Assembly (NCBI GenBank): GCA_964389805.1
Contig: CAYMFU010000093.1
Span: 1 to 34,906 of the forward strand
Origin: JAGTVG01 sp964389805
GTDB taxonomy: Bacteria > Bacteroidota > Bacteroidia > Cytophagales > Cyclobacteriaceae
Length of the DNA: 34,906 nt
Reading direction: 5' to 3'
In this document: positions 8,894 through 18,854 of the stretch, in pieces
How positions within the stretch are numbered: position 1 is the stretch's first letter
Layout: each line of letters begins with the position of its first letter
Translations under genes and position numbers: made by a program
Notes under the pieces: model-generated
Told to the model about the DNA's origin: nothing
Seen by the model: only the letters and a program-made list of their open reading frames with translations
The model's database searches: none

Positions 8894-9374
8894 AGATCTT
8901 TTTCAGTTTGTCTTTTATTCGACTGATCCGGACACCTATATTATTCTTTTTTATTCCGAGTATATTTTCAATCTCCTGGTAGCTTTTCTGTTCCAGGTAT
9001 AATAATGCTATTGCTTTGTCGATAGGGCCTAACTGGTCGATAGCCATATAAAGACTTATTGTAATATCATTTTTGCTGAGTCCTGTCTCCTGTGCCCGGC
9101 TTTCGATCAAATAGTCTGTTGAATACTGTTCTTTCATTTTTTTCCTTTTATGGAGCAGGGCGGTATTCAGGCCTACTTTATACATCCAGGTACTGAAGGC
9201 AGACTTGTGCTGAAATCCCGGGAATGATTTCCAGAGTTGCAGCATAATTTCCTGGAGAAGATCTTTCCTGTCTTCGACATTATATGTATAAATTGATAGG
9301 ATCTTATGGATTATACCTTGGTGCATTTCAATTAAGTTTAAAAACTTCTCTTTCATTTTATTTTCTTGATCCAT
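8871..9374 (-). CDS. ECF-type RNA polymerase sigma factor
   Basis: 167 residues from ATG 9374; an upstream in-frame GTG at 9389 is less likely. Region 2 is clear (DRKDLLQEIMLQLWKSFPGF followed by AFSTWMYKVGLNTALLHKRK), as is the helix-turn-helix of region 4 (LGPIDKAIALLYLEQKSYQEI ending in RISRIKDKLKKI), with the short variable linker of group 4 sigma factors. It directs RNA polymerase to a small regulon, probably its own operon among others. The downstream gene overlaps by 23 bases and encodes a membrane protein suited to sequester it. The inducing signal is not evident. Confidence 0.93.
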   Translation of the reverse strand: MDQENKMKEKFLNLIEMHQGIIHKILSIYTYNVEDRKDLLQEIMLQLWKSFPGFQHKSAFSTWMYKVGLNTALLHKRKKMKEQYSTDYLIESRAQETGLSKNDITISLYMAIDQLGPIDKAIALLYLEQKSYQEIENILGIKKNNIGVRISRIKDKLKKIFDYEQQL

Positions 9375-9508
9375 AAAGGTTAGTTGCACTAAGTAGGCAA
9401 AAAATTACATAGGCCAAATTTTTTTTATAGATAATTTAAAAAGTACAAAGAATGGGCTACAAGTTCAAGGGATTTCTTAAATTGAAATACAATTCAAATA
9501 TTACAAAC

Positions 9509-10927
9509 ATGAAACGGAGAACATTCTTTTCTACTTTAGGTGCCACGATCGGGACCAGTATGCCGGCTTTTTCTATTGTATCAAGACATGTACTGGGGGG
9601 TAAAAATTTTATTGCTCCAAGTGACAAACTCAATGTGGCCGCAATTGGAGCGGGGGGTAAGGCATGGCAAAATCTTAACAGAACCTATCAAAAAGGAGAG
9701 GCCAATATCGTGTCATTATGCGATGTAGATGATCGAATGGCAAAACAATCGAGGGAAGCCTGGCCTGAAGCGTCTTATTACAAGGATTTCAGGCAAATGC
9801 TTGATAAGGAAGATAAAAATATTGATGGAGTAATTGTAAGTAGTCCTGATCACATGCACGCTGTTCATGCTCTAAGAGCTATGAAAATGGGTAAACATGT
9901 GTATGTTGAAAAGCCTCTTACTCATGATATCCAGGAAGCACGTACATTGACCGAAGCTGCAGGGAAATATAAAGTTGTCACTCAAATGGGTAATCAGGGG
10001 AGTAGTGGTGATGATACAAGATATGTCGAAAAATGGATTCAGGATGGCGTTATTGGGGAGGTAGAGCGTGTTCATGTATGGACCAATCGTCCGGTATGGC
10101 CACAGGGAATACCAACACCTAAGGATAGCCATACTATTCCAACTGAAGTGGATTGGGGCCTCTGGCTCGGTACTGCACCGGAACGGCCCTTTAATCCCAT
10201 TTATATTCCAGCAAACTGGCGCGGGTGGGTAGACTTTGGTACGGGTGCCCTTGGAGATATGGGTTGTCATTTCATCGATGTACCCTTCAGGGCACTTAAA
10301 CTCGGTTACCCGACTTCTGTTCAATGCAGTATTGGTTCCGTATGGGAAGGATTCTTTAAAGAGGCCATATATACCGACAGTTATCCTCCTTCATCCAAGA
10401 TTCACATTCAGTTCCCGCAACGGGATACAATGTCACCCGTGGAATTGATCTGGTATGACGGGGGCATTTTGCCAAGGCGGCCTGATGAGTTGAAACCGGA
10501 TGAACCGATGGCAGACTGGGATGGGGGAATAATTTTTGAGGGATCAAAAGGAAAGTTAATGGCCGGTTTGTTTGGTGAAAGGGCAACTTTATTGCCGACA
10601 TCCAGAATGAACGATATAAAACTACCCGAACCGGATCAACCACTCGTGGTAGATGGAACTGAAGGTCATCAACAACAATGGGTTGAGGCATGTAAGAAAG
10701 GATTCGGAAGTTATACAAGTTCTAATTTCGACATTGCTGGTCCACTGACCGAGACCGTTATCATGGGTAACCTGGCAGTTCTCAGTTATAATTACCAGGA
10801 AGGTGAAGAATTTCCGGGAAGAAAATTGCTGCTTTGGGATGGGCCGAATATGAAAATAACGAATTTCGAGAAGGCCAATGATTTTGTAAAGAGAACTTAC
10901 AGAGGAACCTGGGATTTTACAATTTAA
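9509..10927 (+). CDS. Gfo/Idh/MocA family oxidoreductase, exported
   Basis: 472 residues from ATG 9509. The frame opens at 9452, but the 19 extra codons precede an obvious signal: MKRRTFFSTLGATIGTS is a Tat-like leader of the kind common in Bacteroidetes members. The mature part begins with the Rossmann strand LNVAAIGAGGKAWQNL, then SLCDVDD, the catalytic-region motif VYVEKPLTHDI (near residue 128) and VTQMGNQG. The C-terminal half has the DFGTGALGDMGCHFIDVPF segment typical of the long subfamily. Predicted NAD(P)-dependent sugar or polyol dehydrogenase acting outside the cytoplasm; substrate unknown. Convergent with the acyl-CoA synthetase gene; the 106-base gap shows no clear terminator. 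Confidence 0.92.
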   Translation: MKRRTFFSTLGATIGTSMPAFSIVSRHVLGGKNFIAPSDKLNVAAIGAGGKAWQNLNRTYQKGEANIVSLCDVDDRMAKQSREAWPEASYYKDFRQMLDKEDKNIDGVIVSSPDHMHAVHALRAMKMGKHVYVEKPLTHDIQEARTLTEAAGKYKVVTQMGNQGSSGDDTRYVEKWIQDGVIGEVERVHVWTNRPVWPQGIPTPKDSHTIPTEVDWGLWLGTAPERPFNPIYIPANWRGWVDFGTGALGDMGCHFIDVPFRALKLGYPTSVQCSIGSVWEGFFKEAIYTDSYPPSSKIHIQFPQRDTMSPVELIWYDGGILPRRPDELKPDEPMADWDGGIIFEGSKGKLMAGLFGERATLLPTSRMNDIKLPEPDQPLVVDGTEGHQQQWVEACKKGFGSYTSSNFDIAGPLTETVIMGNLAVLSYNYQEGEEFPGRKLLLWDGPNMKITNFEKANDFVKRTYRGTWDFTI

Positions 10928-11033
10928 CTAAATAACTTTTTCTGATAATGGCATTCTGATATGGAATTATAACCTGTTATCGTTTTATATGTATTTAAAT
11001 GATACCAGGAAGTCAGGTGACCATTATCTGTTT

Positions 11034-12821
11034 TTAAAAAGCATACATTTCCTCAATCAGGGGAGTAAAATTCTTCAAGATTATTTTTCTCCTGATCTTC
11101 AAGGTAGGAGTAAGTTCACCCAATTGCATATTAAAATCTTGTGGCAGCAGTTTGAATTTTTTAACTTTCTCGAAGTTGGCTAAACTATGTTGTAGCTGCT
11201 CGAGTTTTTCTTCATAAAATTCAATGATCCCACTCTTTTTTATCAATTCCTCTAGATTGTGATATTTCAGATTTATAGAGTGTGCATATTCCTTTAAAGC
11301 TTCGAAGTTGGGCACCAACAGTGCTGTAACATAAGGTTTATCATCCCCAATTAATATTGCGTTTTCAATAAAGTTATCATTAGTGAGCAACGACTCAACA
11401 GGTTGTGGGGCTACATATTTACCTCCAGAAGTTTTCATAAGGTCTTTTATCCGATCAGTAATTGTCAAAATTCCAGATTCACTGATATTTCCAGCGTCTC
11501 CGGTTTTGAGCCATCCATGCTGAATTACCTTAGCAGTTTCTTCCGGTTTCTTATAATATCCTTTCATAACAGTATCCCCACGAACCCAGATCTCATCATT
11601 TGGACCAATTTTAATCTCAATCTCAGGCATCGATAAACCCACCGTGCCAAACTCATACCCGGAATCAGGAAAGGCGGTGACTGTTGCTGTAGTTTCAGTA
11701 AGTCCATATCCTATCAATAACGGCATTCCTATTGAATGAAAAAAACTGGTAATTTCTGCTGATAAAGGTGCCCCGGCACATGGCATGAATTTTAATCTGC
11801 CTCCGAAGGCTTGCCTGATCTTTTTTAATACAATCGTGTCTAAAATTCTGTGTTTAATCCCCAAAGCTAAAGGTAGATTATTATTTATCCTTTTGTGCTC
11901 TGCAACTTTTTCGCCAATTCTTAAGGCCGAGTAAAAGAGTACTTTTTTTATTTTTGAAGATCCCTCAATTTTAGATAATAACGTGTGATAGGCTTTTTGG
12001 TAAAGTCGGGGAACTGAACACATCATGCTGGGCTGGACTTCCCGTAAAGTTTCAATAATTTGTTTCGGATCGATGAGGTAGGATACACCCACACCTTTGT
12101 AAAGTGCATATAAAGACCATGCCCTCTCAAAAATATGGCTTAAGGGTAGAAAGGCTAAAGAATGATTATTTTGATCAATGCTTAATCTTATATCGTGAAT
12201 TTTCGCGGTCACATTGAAATTTTTGTGTGTAAGCATGACGCCTTTAGGTACTCCGGTTGTACCTGAAGTATAAATTATAGTAGCGAGATCATTCTCAGAT
12301 ATGCTATCCGACACTTCTTTTACTCTTTCCCTCGAAATACCTTCACCCAATTTCAAGAAATCTTCAAAATAAATTGCACAGGATGAATCTATTTTTACTT
12401 TTCTATCGAATACAATTATTTTTTCCAGTGGCGAATCGCTTTGTGAAAATATTTCCAGCGCTTTTATGTACTGTTCTTCTTCTCCAACAAAAAGAAACTT
12501 AACTTCAGCCTCATCAATTATATATTTTGCCTGATCACTTGTATTTGTGGCATAAATGGGAACAGAAACTGCATTTGAACACATAATCCCTAGATCAGAT
12601 ATGGTCCATTCTGCCATGTTTTGTGAAAAAATAGCTACATTATCTTCCCTTTTTACTCCTAATTGTATCAAAGCTGCCGAAGTCTTACGTGTCATTTCCG
12701 CAAATTCTTGCCATGAATAACCCCTCCAGCAATCAGATCCTGAAGGTTTATAATATAGTGCCTTCCCATCATATCTGTTTTCGGCGTATTCTACGATAGC
12801 ACTAAGAAAATTCATTCTCAT
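11034..12821 (-). CDS. Long-chain acyl-CoA synthetase (AMP-dependent ligase)
   Basis: 595 residues, matching the FadD15-like long form. The P-loop-like AMP-binding signature IIYTSGTTGVPKGVMLTHKN is near residues 187-206; GYGLTETTATVT supplies the second nucleotide motif; GWLKTGDAGNISESGILTITD and DRIKDLMKTSGGKYVAPQPVE give the hinge and C-terminal lysine region. It activates fatty acids with ATP to acyl-AMP and then acyl-CoA, for beta-oxidation or lipid synthesis. A second ATG lies two codons in. No other lipid gene is adjacent. The 291-base upstream gap to 13112 is AT-rich and shows no gene. Confidence 0.94.
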   Translation of the reverse strand: MRMNFLSAIVEYAENRYDGKALYYKPSGSDCWRGYSWQEFAEMTRKTSAALIQLGVKREDNVAIFSQNMAEWTISDLGIMCSNAVSVPIYATNTSDQAKYIIDEAEVKFLFVGEEEQYIKALEIFSQSDSPLEKIIVFDRKVKIDSSCAIYFEDFLKLGEGISRERVKEVSDSISENDLATIIYTSGTTGVPKGVMLTHKNFNVTAKIHDIRLSIDQNNHSLAFLPLSHIFERAWSLYALYKGVGVSYLIDPKQIIETLREVQPSMMCSVPRLYQKAYHTLLSKIEGSSKIKKVLFYSALRIGEKVAEHKRINNNLPLALGIKHRILDTIVLKKIRQAFGGRLKFMPCAGAPLSAEITSFFHSIGMPLLIGYGLTETTATVTAFPDSGYEFGTVGLSMPEIEIKIGPNDEIWVRGDTVMKGYYKKPEETAKVIQHGWLKTGDAGNISESGILTITDRIKDLMKTSGGKYVAPQPVESLLTNDNFIENAILIGDDKPYVTALLVPNFEALKEYAHSINLKYHNLEELIKKSGIIEFYEEKLEQLQHSLANFEKVKKFKLLPQDFNMQLGELTPTLKIRRKIILKNFTPLIEEMYAF

Positions 12822-13112
12822 TCTTTAATTATCAGTACAAATCGCAAAATAAACAAAATATCATATTCTGGGAGACAGATTGAGAAAAATATTAAAACAT
12901 AAGGTCAGTCTTTCTCCAGATTCATTAATAATACCACTTTAATTTTTATGTAATTAGTGCCTTTGCCTTACATCAGTGAAAAAAAATACATAGATCCTCT
13001 TTTTGTTTAAGGAAAATTGTGCTCTTTTAAAAATTGATTCAACGAATAACCGTTACAAAATCAAATATTTAAGTAGTTCAACCGGTTAGGGATACGATAA
13101 AATTATATAATT

Positions 13113-14864
13113 ATGCCACTACCAAGCTATGCAGGTACATTAGGTGTTAAAAGATCTGCTCATTTGTTGAGAAGGGCAGCATTTGGAGGTACAAAGGCAG
13201 ATATTGATGCTTTTGCGACTTTAACAGCTCCGGCAGCGGTGGGTAGCCTAATCGGTAATTCTCTACCTGATCCAGTTCTTCCGATCGATCCATTGACAAA
13301 TCAAGAGTGGATTACAACCGGTGCCTCAGACTCCGGAAGTGAGGATTCGGAATTACAGGAGTTTTTTAAAGGTTGGTTTGTAGGACAGATGTTGGGCTCA
13401 GGTCAGGCATCAAATGTAAAACTCTCATACCAGGTCCGTGAAAAGATTGTATTATTTATGCATACCCATTTTACTACAAAGCAATCTGTAGTAAGTAATA
13501 GTAGATCATTATATTTTCAAAACCAGTTGTTTAGAATGTATGCATTGGATAGGGATCTGGATATTGATTTTAACTTTAAGAATCTGACAAAAAAGATATG
13601 CCTGGATAACGCAATGCTGAAATTCCTGGATGGGAGATTGAATGTAAAGGGAAATCCAAATGAAAATTTTGCCAGGGAATTGATGGAATTGTATACCATT
13701 GGGAGAGGATTGGAAGGTACATTGCCTGATGCTACGGAGCCAGGAGATTACTTTAATTATAAGGAAGAAGATGTCCAGGCAGCGGCGAGGGTGTTGTCTG
13801 GCTTTGATATTGATACAGATTTCATCACCATTGATGAGGATACCGGCCTGCCTCGGGGAAGAGCCAGGGGAGGAATTAATGCTACGCAACACGATACGGG
13901 AACGAAACAATTCAGCGAAAGACTGGATAATGCAATTATAAGTCCTGATCCATTACTATTAGCTGATCCCTTGGTGACTGATGAAGACATTGCCATTGAC
14001 GAGATCAGCCAGTTGATTGAATTATTGTATTCGAAAAATGAGACTGCAAGGCATATATGTAGAAAGATTTACAGGTTTTTTGTATATCATGACATCACTC
14101 CTGAAATAGAAAACAACATAATTGGCGAAATGGCCAATACATTTATCTCTAGTGGCTATAAGATTCAGAGCGTTGTTGAAGAGTTACTGGCAAGTCAGCA
14201 TTTTTATGATGCCAATGCAGGACTCGATGATAATAACTTTGGTGGAATTATTAAATCGCCATTAGATCTTATCCTGGGGACGATTCAGTATTTTGAATTG
14301 TCGCTACCTGATTACCAGGCAGATATTACACGATTTTATGAGGTTACTGCGGATCTGATTGGAAGTATGGATTACCAGGGCCTTGATCTTTACGAACCAT
14401 TTGAAGTGGCAGGATATTCTGCTTATCACCAGTATCCGGTATATAACAGAAACTGGATCTCTACTAATTATCTGACCAGAAGATATGATTATATCAGACA
14501 GTTTTTTGATGGCATGGATATGATGGCATCCATGAATTCATTTGACTTGCTTCAATTTATTAAGGATAATTTTCCGAATAATGTTGCAGAAAATGCTGAA
14601 TCATTGATTATATCATTGGTTGAGTATTTATTGCCTGCCTCAGATAACCTGACCTTTAGCGATAATGATGACAATGCAGAGGTAACTAACGAAAGGTTGA
14701 GATATTTCAGATATGCATTTCTGTTCGATCCGCAGATAGATGCTGATCCATTATCAGCCTGGACCTTCAGGTGGAATAATCCGGTTGATAACGAAGTTGT
14801 TAGGAATCAGTTGAAAAACCTGATGAACTCCATGTTACAATCACCAGAAAACCAGTTAATGTAA
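13113..14864 (+). CDS. DUF1800 family protein, first gene of a surface operon
   Basis: 583 residues. The DUF1800 hallmarks are present: LLRRAAFGGTKADIDAF (19-35), a MHTHFTT segment near residue 117 and NENFARELMELYTIG near residue 188, followed by the AARVLSGFDID and HDTGTKQF segments. No signal peptide is visible from this ATG and no better upstream start exists. DUF1800 genes are regularly paired with DUF1501 genes in Bacteroidetes and Planctomycetes; the biochemical role is unknown. The next gene starts five bases after the stop codon. The loop with many acidic residues (about 205-300) is longer than the core needs. Confidence 0.9.
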   Translation: MPLPSYAGTLGVKRSAHLLRRAAFGGTKADIDAFATLTAPAAVGSLIGNSLPDPVLPIDPLTNQEWITTGASDSGSEDSELQEFFKGWFVGQMLGSGQASNVKLSYQVREKIVLFMHTHFTTKQSVVSNSRSLYFQNQLFRMYALDRDLDIDFNFKNLTKKICLDNAMLKFLDGRLNVKGNPNENFARELMELYTIGRGLEGTLPDATEPGDYFNYKEEDVQAAARVLSGFDIDTDFITIDEDTGLPRGRARGGINATQHDTGTKQFSERLDNAIISPDPLLLADPLVTDEDIAIDEISQLIELLYSKNETARHICRKIYRFFVYHDITPEIENNIIGEMANTFISSGYKIQSVVEELLASQHFYDANAGLDDNNFGGIIKSPLDLILGTIQYFELSLPDYQADITRFYEVTADLIGSMDYQGLDLYEPFEVAGYSAYHQYPVYNRNWISTNYLTRRYDYIRQFFDGMDMMASMNSFDLLQFIKDNFPNNVAENAESLIISLVEYLLPASDNLTFSDNDDNAEVTNERLRYFRYAFLFDPQIDADPLSAWTFRWNNPVDNEVVRNQLKNLMNSMLQSPENQLM

Positions 14865-14869
14865 AGCAT

Positions 14870-16597
14870 ATGAAAAGAAGAGATTTTATTAAAAAATTCC
14901 CTCTTGTTGCAGGTATGCCGTTCGCTATAGGTGGTGTGCCTGTAAAACTGTATGCTGAACAGAATACGTATACCCGAATGGCTGCAGGTAGCACTAACGA
15001 TAATGTATTGATTATTTTACAGCTTCATGGTGGGAACGATGGATTAAATACACTGATCCCGATTGAACAATATGATCAATATTACAGTCGACGGGCCAAT
15101 ATTGCAATCCCGGCAAATAATAGTGTGAGAAAAGTGATTCCACTCGATAGTACACTGCCTTCACCTGACCAGGTTGGATTGCATCCTGATATGAATGAGG
15201 TAAAAGAACTGTATGACCAGGGCCGGGTAAAGATCATCCAGGGGGTATCTTATAAAAATAATAATGGATCACATTTCAGGGGTAGAGATATTTGGAATAT
15301 GGGGGGAGGATTTGATGATTATTATTCATCGGGATGGGTAGGAAGATATTTACAGAATGAGTATGCTCCAGAGCAATATCCTGACGATTTTCCCAATGCT
15401 TCTATGCTGGATCCCTTGGCCATTGAACTTGGAAGTGATATATCGCTGATCTTCCACCAGGAAGGGAACATCCCTACCTCTATTTCGCTGGGGAGTGATC
15501 CGGTGGCATTTGCAAATCTGGTTGATCAATTGAATGGATTTGATGATGAAGGTTTTGATCCCAGAGGAAAACCACCAGCATCGCTGGACAGTTCTCCATA
15601 TGGCAAGGAATTGAATTGGATCCTGAATCTGGAGGATAAATCTGAAGATTATGCCCAAAGGTTGCTGGAAGTATATGAAAATGCCAATACAACAGGTATA
15701 ACATATCCTGAAACCTATCCCTTTAATGCACCAACCGGGAATTTAAGAAACACTTTGTCACCTCAATTACAATTAATTGCCAGGTTAATTGATGGTGGAG
15801 GACCGGGTTTGGGTGTAAAAACCAAAGTTTTCTTAGTTAAAATAGGTGGTTTTGATACTCATGCATCTCAGGTAGAATCTTACGATCCTACAATGGGCGT
15901 GCATGCTTCCAAATTATATCATATATCGTCAGCAATGAAAGCCTTCCAGGAGGATTTGAGGTCTAGAGGTATTGAAGACAGGGTATTAACCGTAACCACA
16001 TCTGAGTTTGGAAGAAGAATCTCTTCTAATGGTAGTTTTGGTACTGATCATGGAACCGGGGCGCCTTTATTTGTATTTGGACAAGGAGTTATCCCGGGTG
16101 TTATTGGGACAAATCCTGATCTTTCACCTGAAAATGGAAATGTCCCTATGCAATACGATTATCGTCAGGTTTATGCAAACATATTACTGGACTGGATGGG
16201 AGTGGAAAAAGATACGATAAACAACGATGTGTTTTTTGGTAATTATATCGATGGCCCTAAAGAAGATGGAGGTGTATATGAGAAACTACCAATTGCCGGA
16301 GATAGTGTAACAGGATTTGAGGCATTCGTTGCCAATAAATATTTTGTTGAATCATTATATCCTAATCCAGCTATTGATGAAACTGTTCTGTCATTCCATA
16401 TTAATACTGAACTTCAAGTATTTATAACAATAATGGATGCAAAAGGGCGCATAATGAAGAAAATCGTTAAGAAAGGACTTCATGCAGGAGCTCACAGAAT
16501 TAAAATGGATGTGCATGACCTCAAAACAGGCTTGTATGTTTGTGAATTCCAGGCGGGAATATATAAAGAGACCAAAAAACTCATTATCAGAAAGTAG
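14870..16597 (+). CDS. DUF1501 family protein with type IX secretion sorting domain
   Basis: 575 residues. The leader MKRRDFIKKFPLVAGMPFAIGG is a twin-arginine-like signal. The body has the DUF1501 alkaline-phosphatase-like fold: LIILQLHGGNDGLNTLIPIE (about 46-65), GVSYKNNNGSHFRGRDIWNMG, KIGGFDTHASQ (near 325) and TTSEFGRRISSNGSFGTDHG (near 377). The last 80 residues form a T9SS type A C-terminal sorting domain (SLYPNPAIDET, then LKTGLYVCEF and a final KKLIIRK), indicating passage through the Por machinery to the cell surface. It sits between the DUF1800 gene (5 bases before) and a beta-barrel gene (1 base after). Catalytic activity unproven. Confidence 0.93.
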   Translation: MKRRDFIKKFPLVAGMPFAIGGVPVKLYAEQNTYTRMAAGSTNDNVLIILQLHGGNDGLNTLIPIEQYDQYYSRRANIAIPANNSVRKVIPLDSTLPSPDQVGLHPDMNEVKELYDQGRVKIIQGVSYKNNNGSHFRGRDIWNMGGGFDDYYSSGWVGRYLQNEYAPEQYPDDFPNASMLDPLAIELGSDISLIFHQEGNIPTSISLGSDPVAFANLVDQLNGFDDEGFDPRGKPPASLDSSPYGKELNWILNLEDKSEDYAQRLLEVYENANTTGITYPETYPFNAPTGNLRNTLSPQLQLIARLIDGGGPGLGVKTKVFLVKIGGFDTHASQVESYDPTMGVHASKLYHISSAMKAFQEDLRSRGIEDRVLTVTTSEFGRRISSNGSFGTDHGTGAPLFVFGQGVIPGVIGTNPDLSPENGNVPMQYDYRQVYANILLDWMGVEKDTINNDVFFGNYIDGPKEDGGVYEKLPIAGDSVTGFEAFVANKYFVESLYPNPAIDETVLSFHINTELQVFITIMDAKGRIMKKIVKKGLHAGAHRIKMDVHDLKTGLYVCEFQAGIYKETKKLIIRK

Positions 16598-16598
16598 T

Positions 16599-17507
16599 AT
16601 GAAGGCCCGGTTTATAATATTCCTGACATTGAGTATGCTAATCCTGCTGATCGAACCTGGGGAGTCTATGGCCCAGAAAAGGAACAATAAAAAGAAATAC
16701 TATTCAGGAAATGAGCTAAAGAGTGGAAGAAATCAGTCATCTTCTTTCCTCAGCCAGCAGTGGTTCCTTGGACTTATTATTGGTGCAAACCTTACAGAAC
16801 CGGTACCCAGTACCCGGTATTCTACATTCAGCCCTATTGATAAGGAGCCTGAATCTCTGTACAAGGATTATGAGAAATATAATAAGATCGGCCTTCAGGC
16901 TGGCCTGGATTTTTCGTATCAATACAAAATGCTCATTGTAAGTCTGCAACCTAATTTCAGGCGGGAATCATTTGCCTATAGCAATCAATATATGTGGATA
17001 GATGATGCAAATAGTGATAACACACTCGAATTAAACTATTATCAGGAACAAAAACTAGATTATATCGAGGTCCCACTGATTGCGAAAGTTTCTTTCTTGC
17101 AAGGTAGTATAAAACCCTTTATTGGTGTTGGTGGATATTATAGCTGGTTGGTAAATGCGAATAAATCCATTACGGTGGATGGAGTTGACCGGGCCTCCGG
17201 AAGTTCATACCCCTTCAATAAAGAGTCTTTGTCAGTAGGTGCAACGGACCTTTTCGTTAACTATAATGCTGGTGTTTTAGGGAGCATAGGCTTCAACTAT
17301 GATCCCGGGAATATCAGGTTAACTTTTGAAATACAGTATCGTTACGGATTAACAAATATTACTAATACTGCCAATCGTTTTACAGATAATCGTCTCGCTG
17401 GAATGGGAGATGCATTGGATGACCTGTCATTAAATAACCTGGCAATCAACCTGGGTGTTTTGTTTCCGTTGAGGTTCTTAAGTAACGAGTTTTCTTCTTC
17501 CGAATGA
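16599..17507 (+). CDS. PorT-like outer-membrane beta-barrel protein
   Basis: 302 residues from ATG 16599, directly after the DUF1501 stop; the frame is open further upstream to 16482, but that part overlaps the preceding gene in another frame, and only the residues from MKARFIIF form a signal peptide (cleavage after ESMAQ). The mature protein starts with a basic low-complexity stretch, then FLGLIIGANLT and alternating strands with FIGVGGYYSWLV, typical of the eight-strand OMP beta-barrel family near PorT. Position suggests it anchors or receives the T9SS-exported DUF1501 protein (inference). Confidence 0.85.
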   Translation: MKARFIIFLTLSMLILLIEPGESMAQKRNNKKKYYSGNELKSGRNQSSSFLSQQWFLGLIIGANLTEPVPSTRYSTFSPIDKEPESLYKDYEKYNKIGLQAGLDFSYQYKMLIVSLQPNFRRESFAYSNQYMWIDDANSDNTLELNYYQEQKLDYIEVPLIAKVSFLQGSIKPFIGVGGYYSWLVNANKSITVDGVDRASGSSYPFNKESLSVGATDLFVNYNAGVLGSIGFNYDPGNIRLTFEIQYRYGLTNITNTANRFTDNRLAGMGDALDDLSLNNLAINLGVLFPLRFLSNEFSSSE

Positions 17508-17517
17508 TATTTGCAGT

Positions 17518-18753
17518 ATGAATAAAAGTAAGAATTATAATTCCTATTTGAAGATGGCGCACAGGTACTTGTGCGGGATTTGTATATGGTTTTTATTAGG
17601 GTTAGTAACAGGGTGTAACGATCCTAACGATACTGAGCCATCCGTGAATTTCCTAAAGATATATGATGATACCCGTTTTAATGCTTCATATATCCCAATT
17701 GATATTATTCAAACAAATGATGAAGGATATCTGATTTTAAGCGGTACCAGGTTGGAATTATCTGACTTTATAGGAGTATATGTCCTGAAGGTGGATAAAG
17801 ATGGGAATTATGTAAATCATATTACATTTCCAGAAACGGTTGTCCATCCGGTAGCGAACTGGTTGCTTTTGGGCGATACCTATTATTTCTTCGCCATGAA
17901 TTCGACAAATCTGAGTGTTGAATTGTATGGTGTTAGTCAGGGGGGCAACCTGCTTGATCCGATTACTGTGAATATGACCTATCCCTTGCATGCCAGTCTG
18001 GATGAAAACAACTTTTTACTGTTAAGCTATGACAATAACAGTAAATCATCTGTTCTTTCTGTAGTTACACCAGAAGGGAATATACAAAACAGCCGGAGTT
18101 TTACGATTGGACCTGGAGATGATATTGAGGAACCTATCATCGATCATTTTACGCGAACTGGAAAACAATTTCCATTCCTGACGGGTCGGTCAGGGGATGG
18201 TTCATACTATTTCAATGGATTCTATAATTATACATTTTCACTCGTTTTTTCGGACCTGAATTCAGGTGATCCAACCGGAGTTGTGCAAGGTCAACGGGAA
18301 GAAGGGGGTTTCAGTGCTTTGTTGCCCATGGCTTCTAATATATATTCTGCTTCAAGATTTAATTTTGGGGATAACTATTCCTTGCCAATGACAGCCATCA
18401 ATTCCACCGGGATTAGTTCTATTACTGACCTGGGAGGTAATCCCTCCCTTGAATGGGTGCCCAATGCAAACGTTGATATTGAAAGATTAACGATAGGTAA
18501 TATTGAGGTGATTGTATATGCCAGCACGACTAAAAATAGCCAGATAATGCTATCTGTTTATGCTGCCAATGATGGTATCTGGCTAGGGGCCGATTATTTG
18601 GGTTTTTCTACACCATACAGACTGATAAGCATGGCCCCAACCTTTGAAAATGGTCTGGCCATACTTGGGGCTACAGCTGTTGCAGGTCGATTTGAGAGAA
18701 TCTGTATGTTTAAACTTTCTGAAGAAAATCTGGTCCGCATTATGGGAAATTAA
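17518..18753 (+). CDS. Surface-type lipoprotein, last gene of the DUF1800/DUF1501 operon
   Basis: 411 residues, or 399 from an internal ATG at 17554. The hydrophobic segment CGICIWFLLGLVTGC ends in lipobox VTGC, so the protein is a lipoprotein; the NDPNDTEPS that follows is acidic, as in surface-exported Bacteroidetes lipoproteins. The body contains repeated strand pairs such as YLILSGTRLELSDFIGVYVLKVDKDGNYV, suggesting a beta-propeller like those in delta-60-repeat or Kelch-like proteins, but no family is certain. It starts 10 bases after the beta-barrel gene and completes a four-gene unit. Confidence 0.82.
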   Translation: MNKSKNYNSYLKMAHRYLCGICIWFLLGLVTGCNDPNDTEPSVNFLKIYDDTRFNASYIPIDIIQTNDEGYLILSGTRLELSDFIGVYVLKVDKDGNYVNHITFPETVVHPVANWLLLGDTYYFFAMNSTNLSVELYGVSQGGNLLDPITVNMTYPLHASLDENNFLLLSYDNNSKSSVLSVVTPEGNIQNSRSFTIGPGDDIEEPIIDHFTRTGKQFPFLTGRSGDGSYYFNGFYNYTFSLVFSDLNSGDPTGVVQGQREEGGFSALLPMASNIYSASRFNFGDNYSLPMTAINSTGISSITDLGGNPSLEWVPNANVDIERLTIGNIEVIVYASTTKNSQIMLSVYAANDGIWLGADYLGFSTPYRLISMAPTFENGLAILGATAVAGRFERICMFKLSEENLVRIMGN

Positions 18754-18760
18754 TCCACAA

Positions 18761-18804
18761 TTGCTAAATTATATTTCAGTTTTTTTTAATATAATTCGAA
18801 GCAA
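18761..18804 (+). repeat. AT-rich hairpin downstream of the surface operon, possible terminator
   Basis: AATTATATT (18767-18775) pairs with AATATAATT (18788-18796), and the flanking TTGCT (18761-18765) pairs with AGCAA (18800-18804) across a small internal loop. The 12-base loop is mostly T. It sits eight bases after the operon's stop codon. The T-run is in the loop instead of after the stem, so it is not a canonical intrinsic terminator; it may instead stabilise the 3' end. Confidence 0.35.
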
Positions 18805-18854
18805 GCTATGGAACATAGGAAATTCTCTTTTTTGCAGACCTGAAAGTAAGACTC

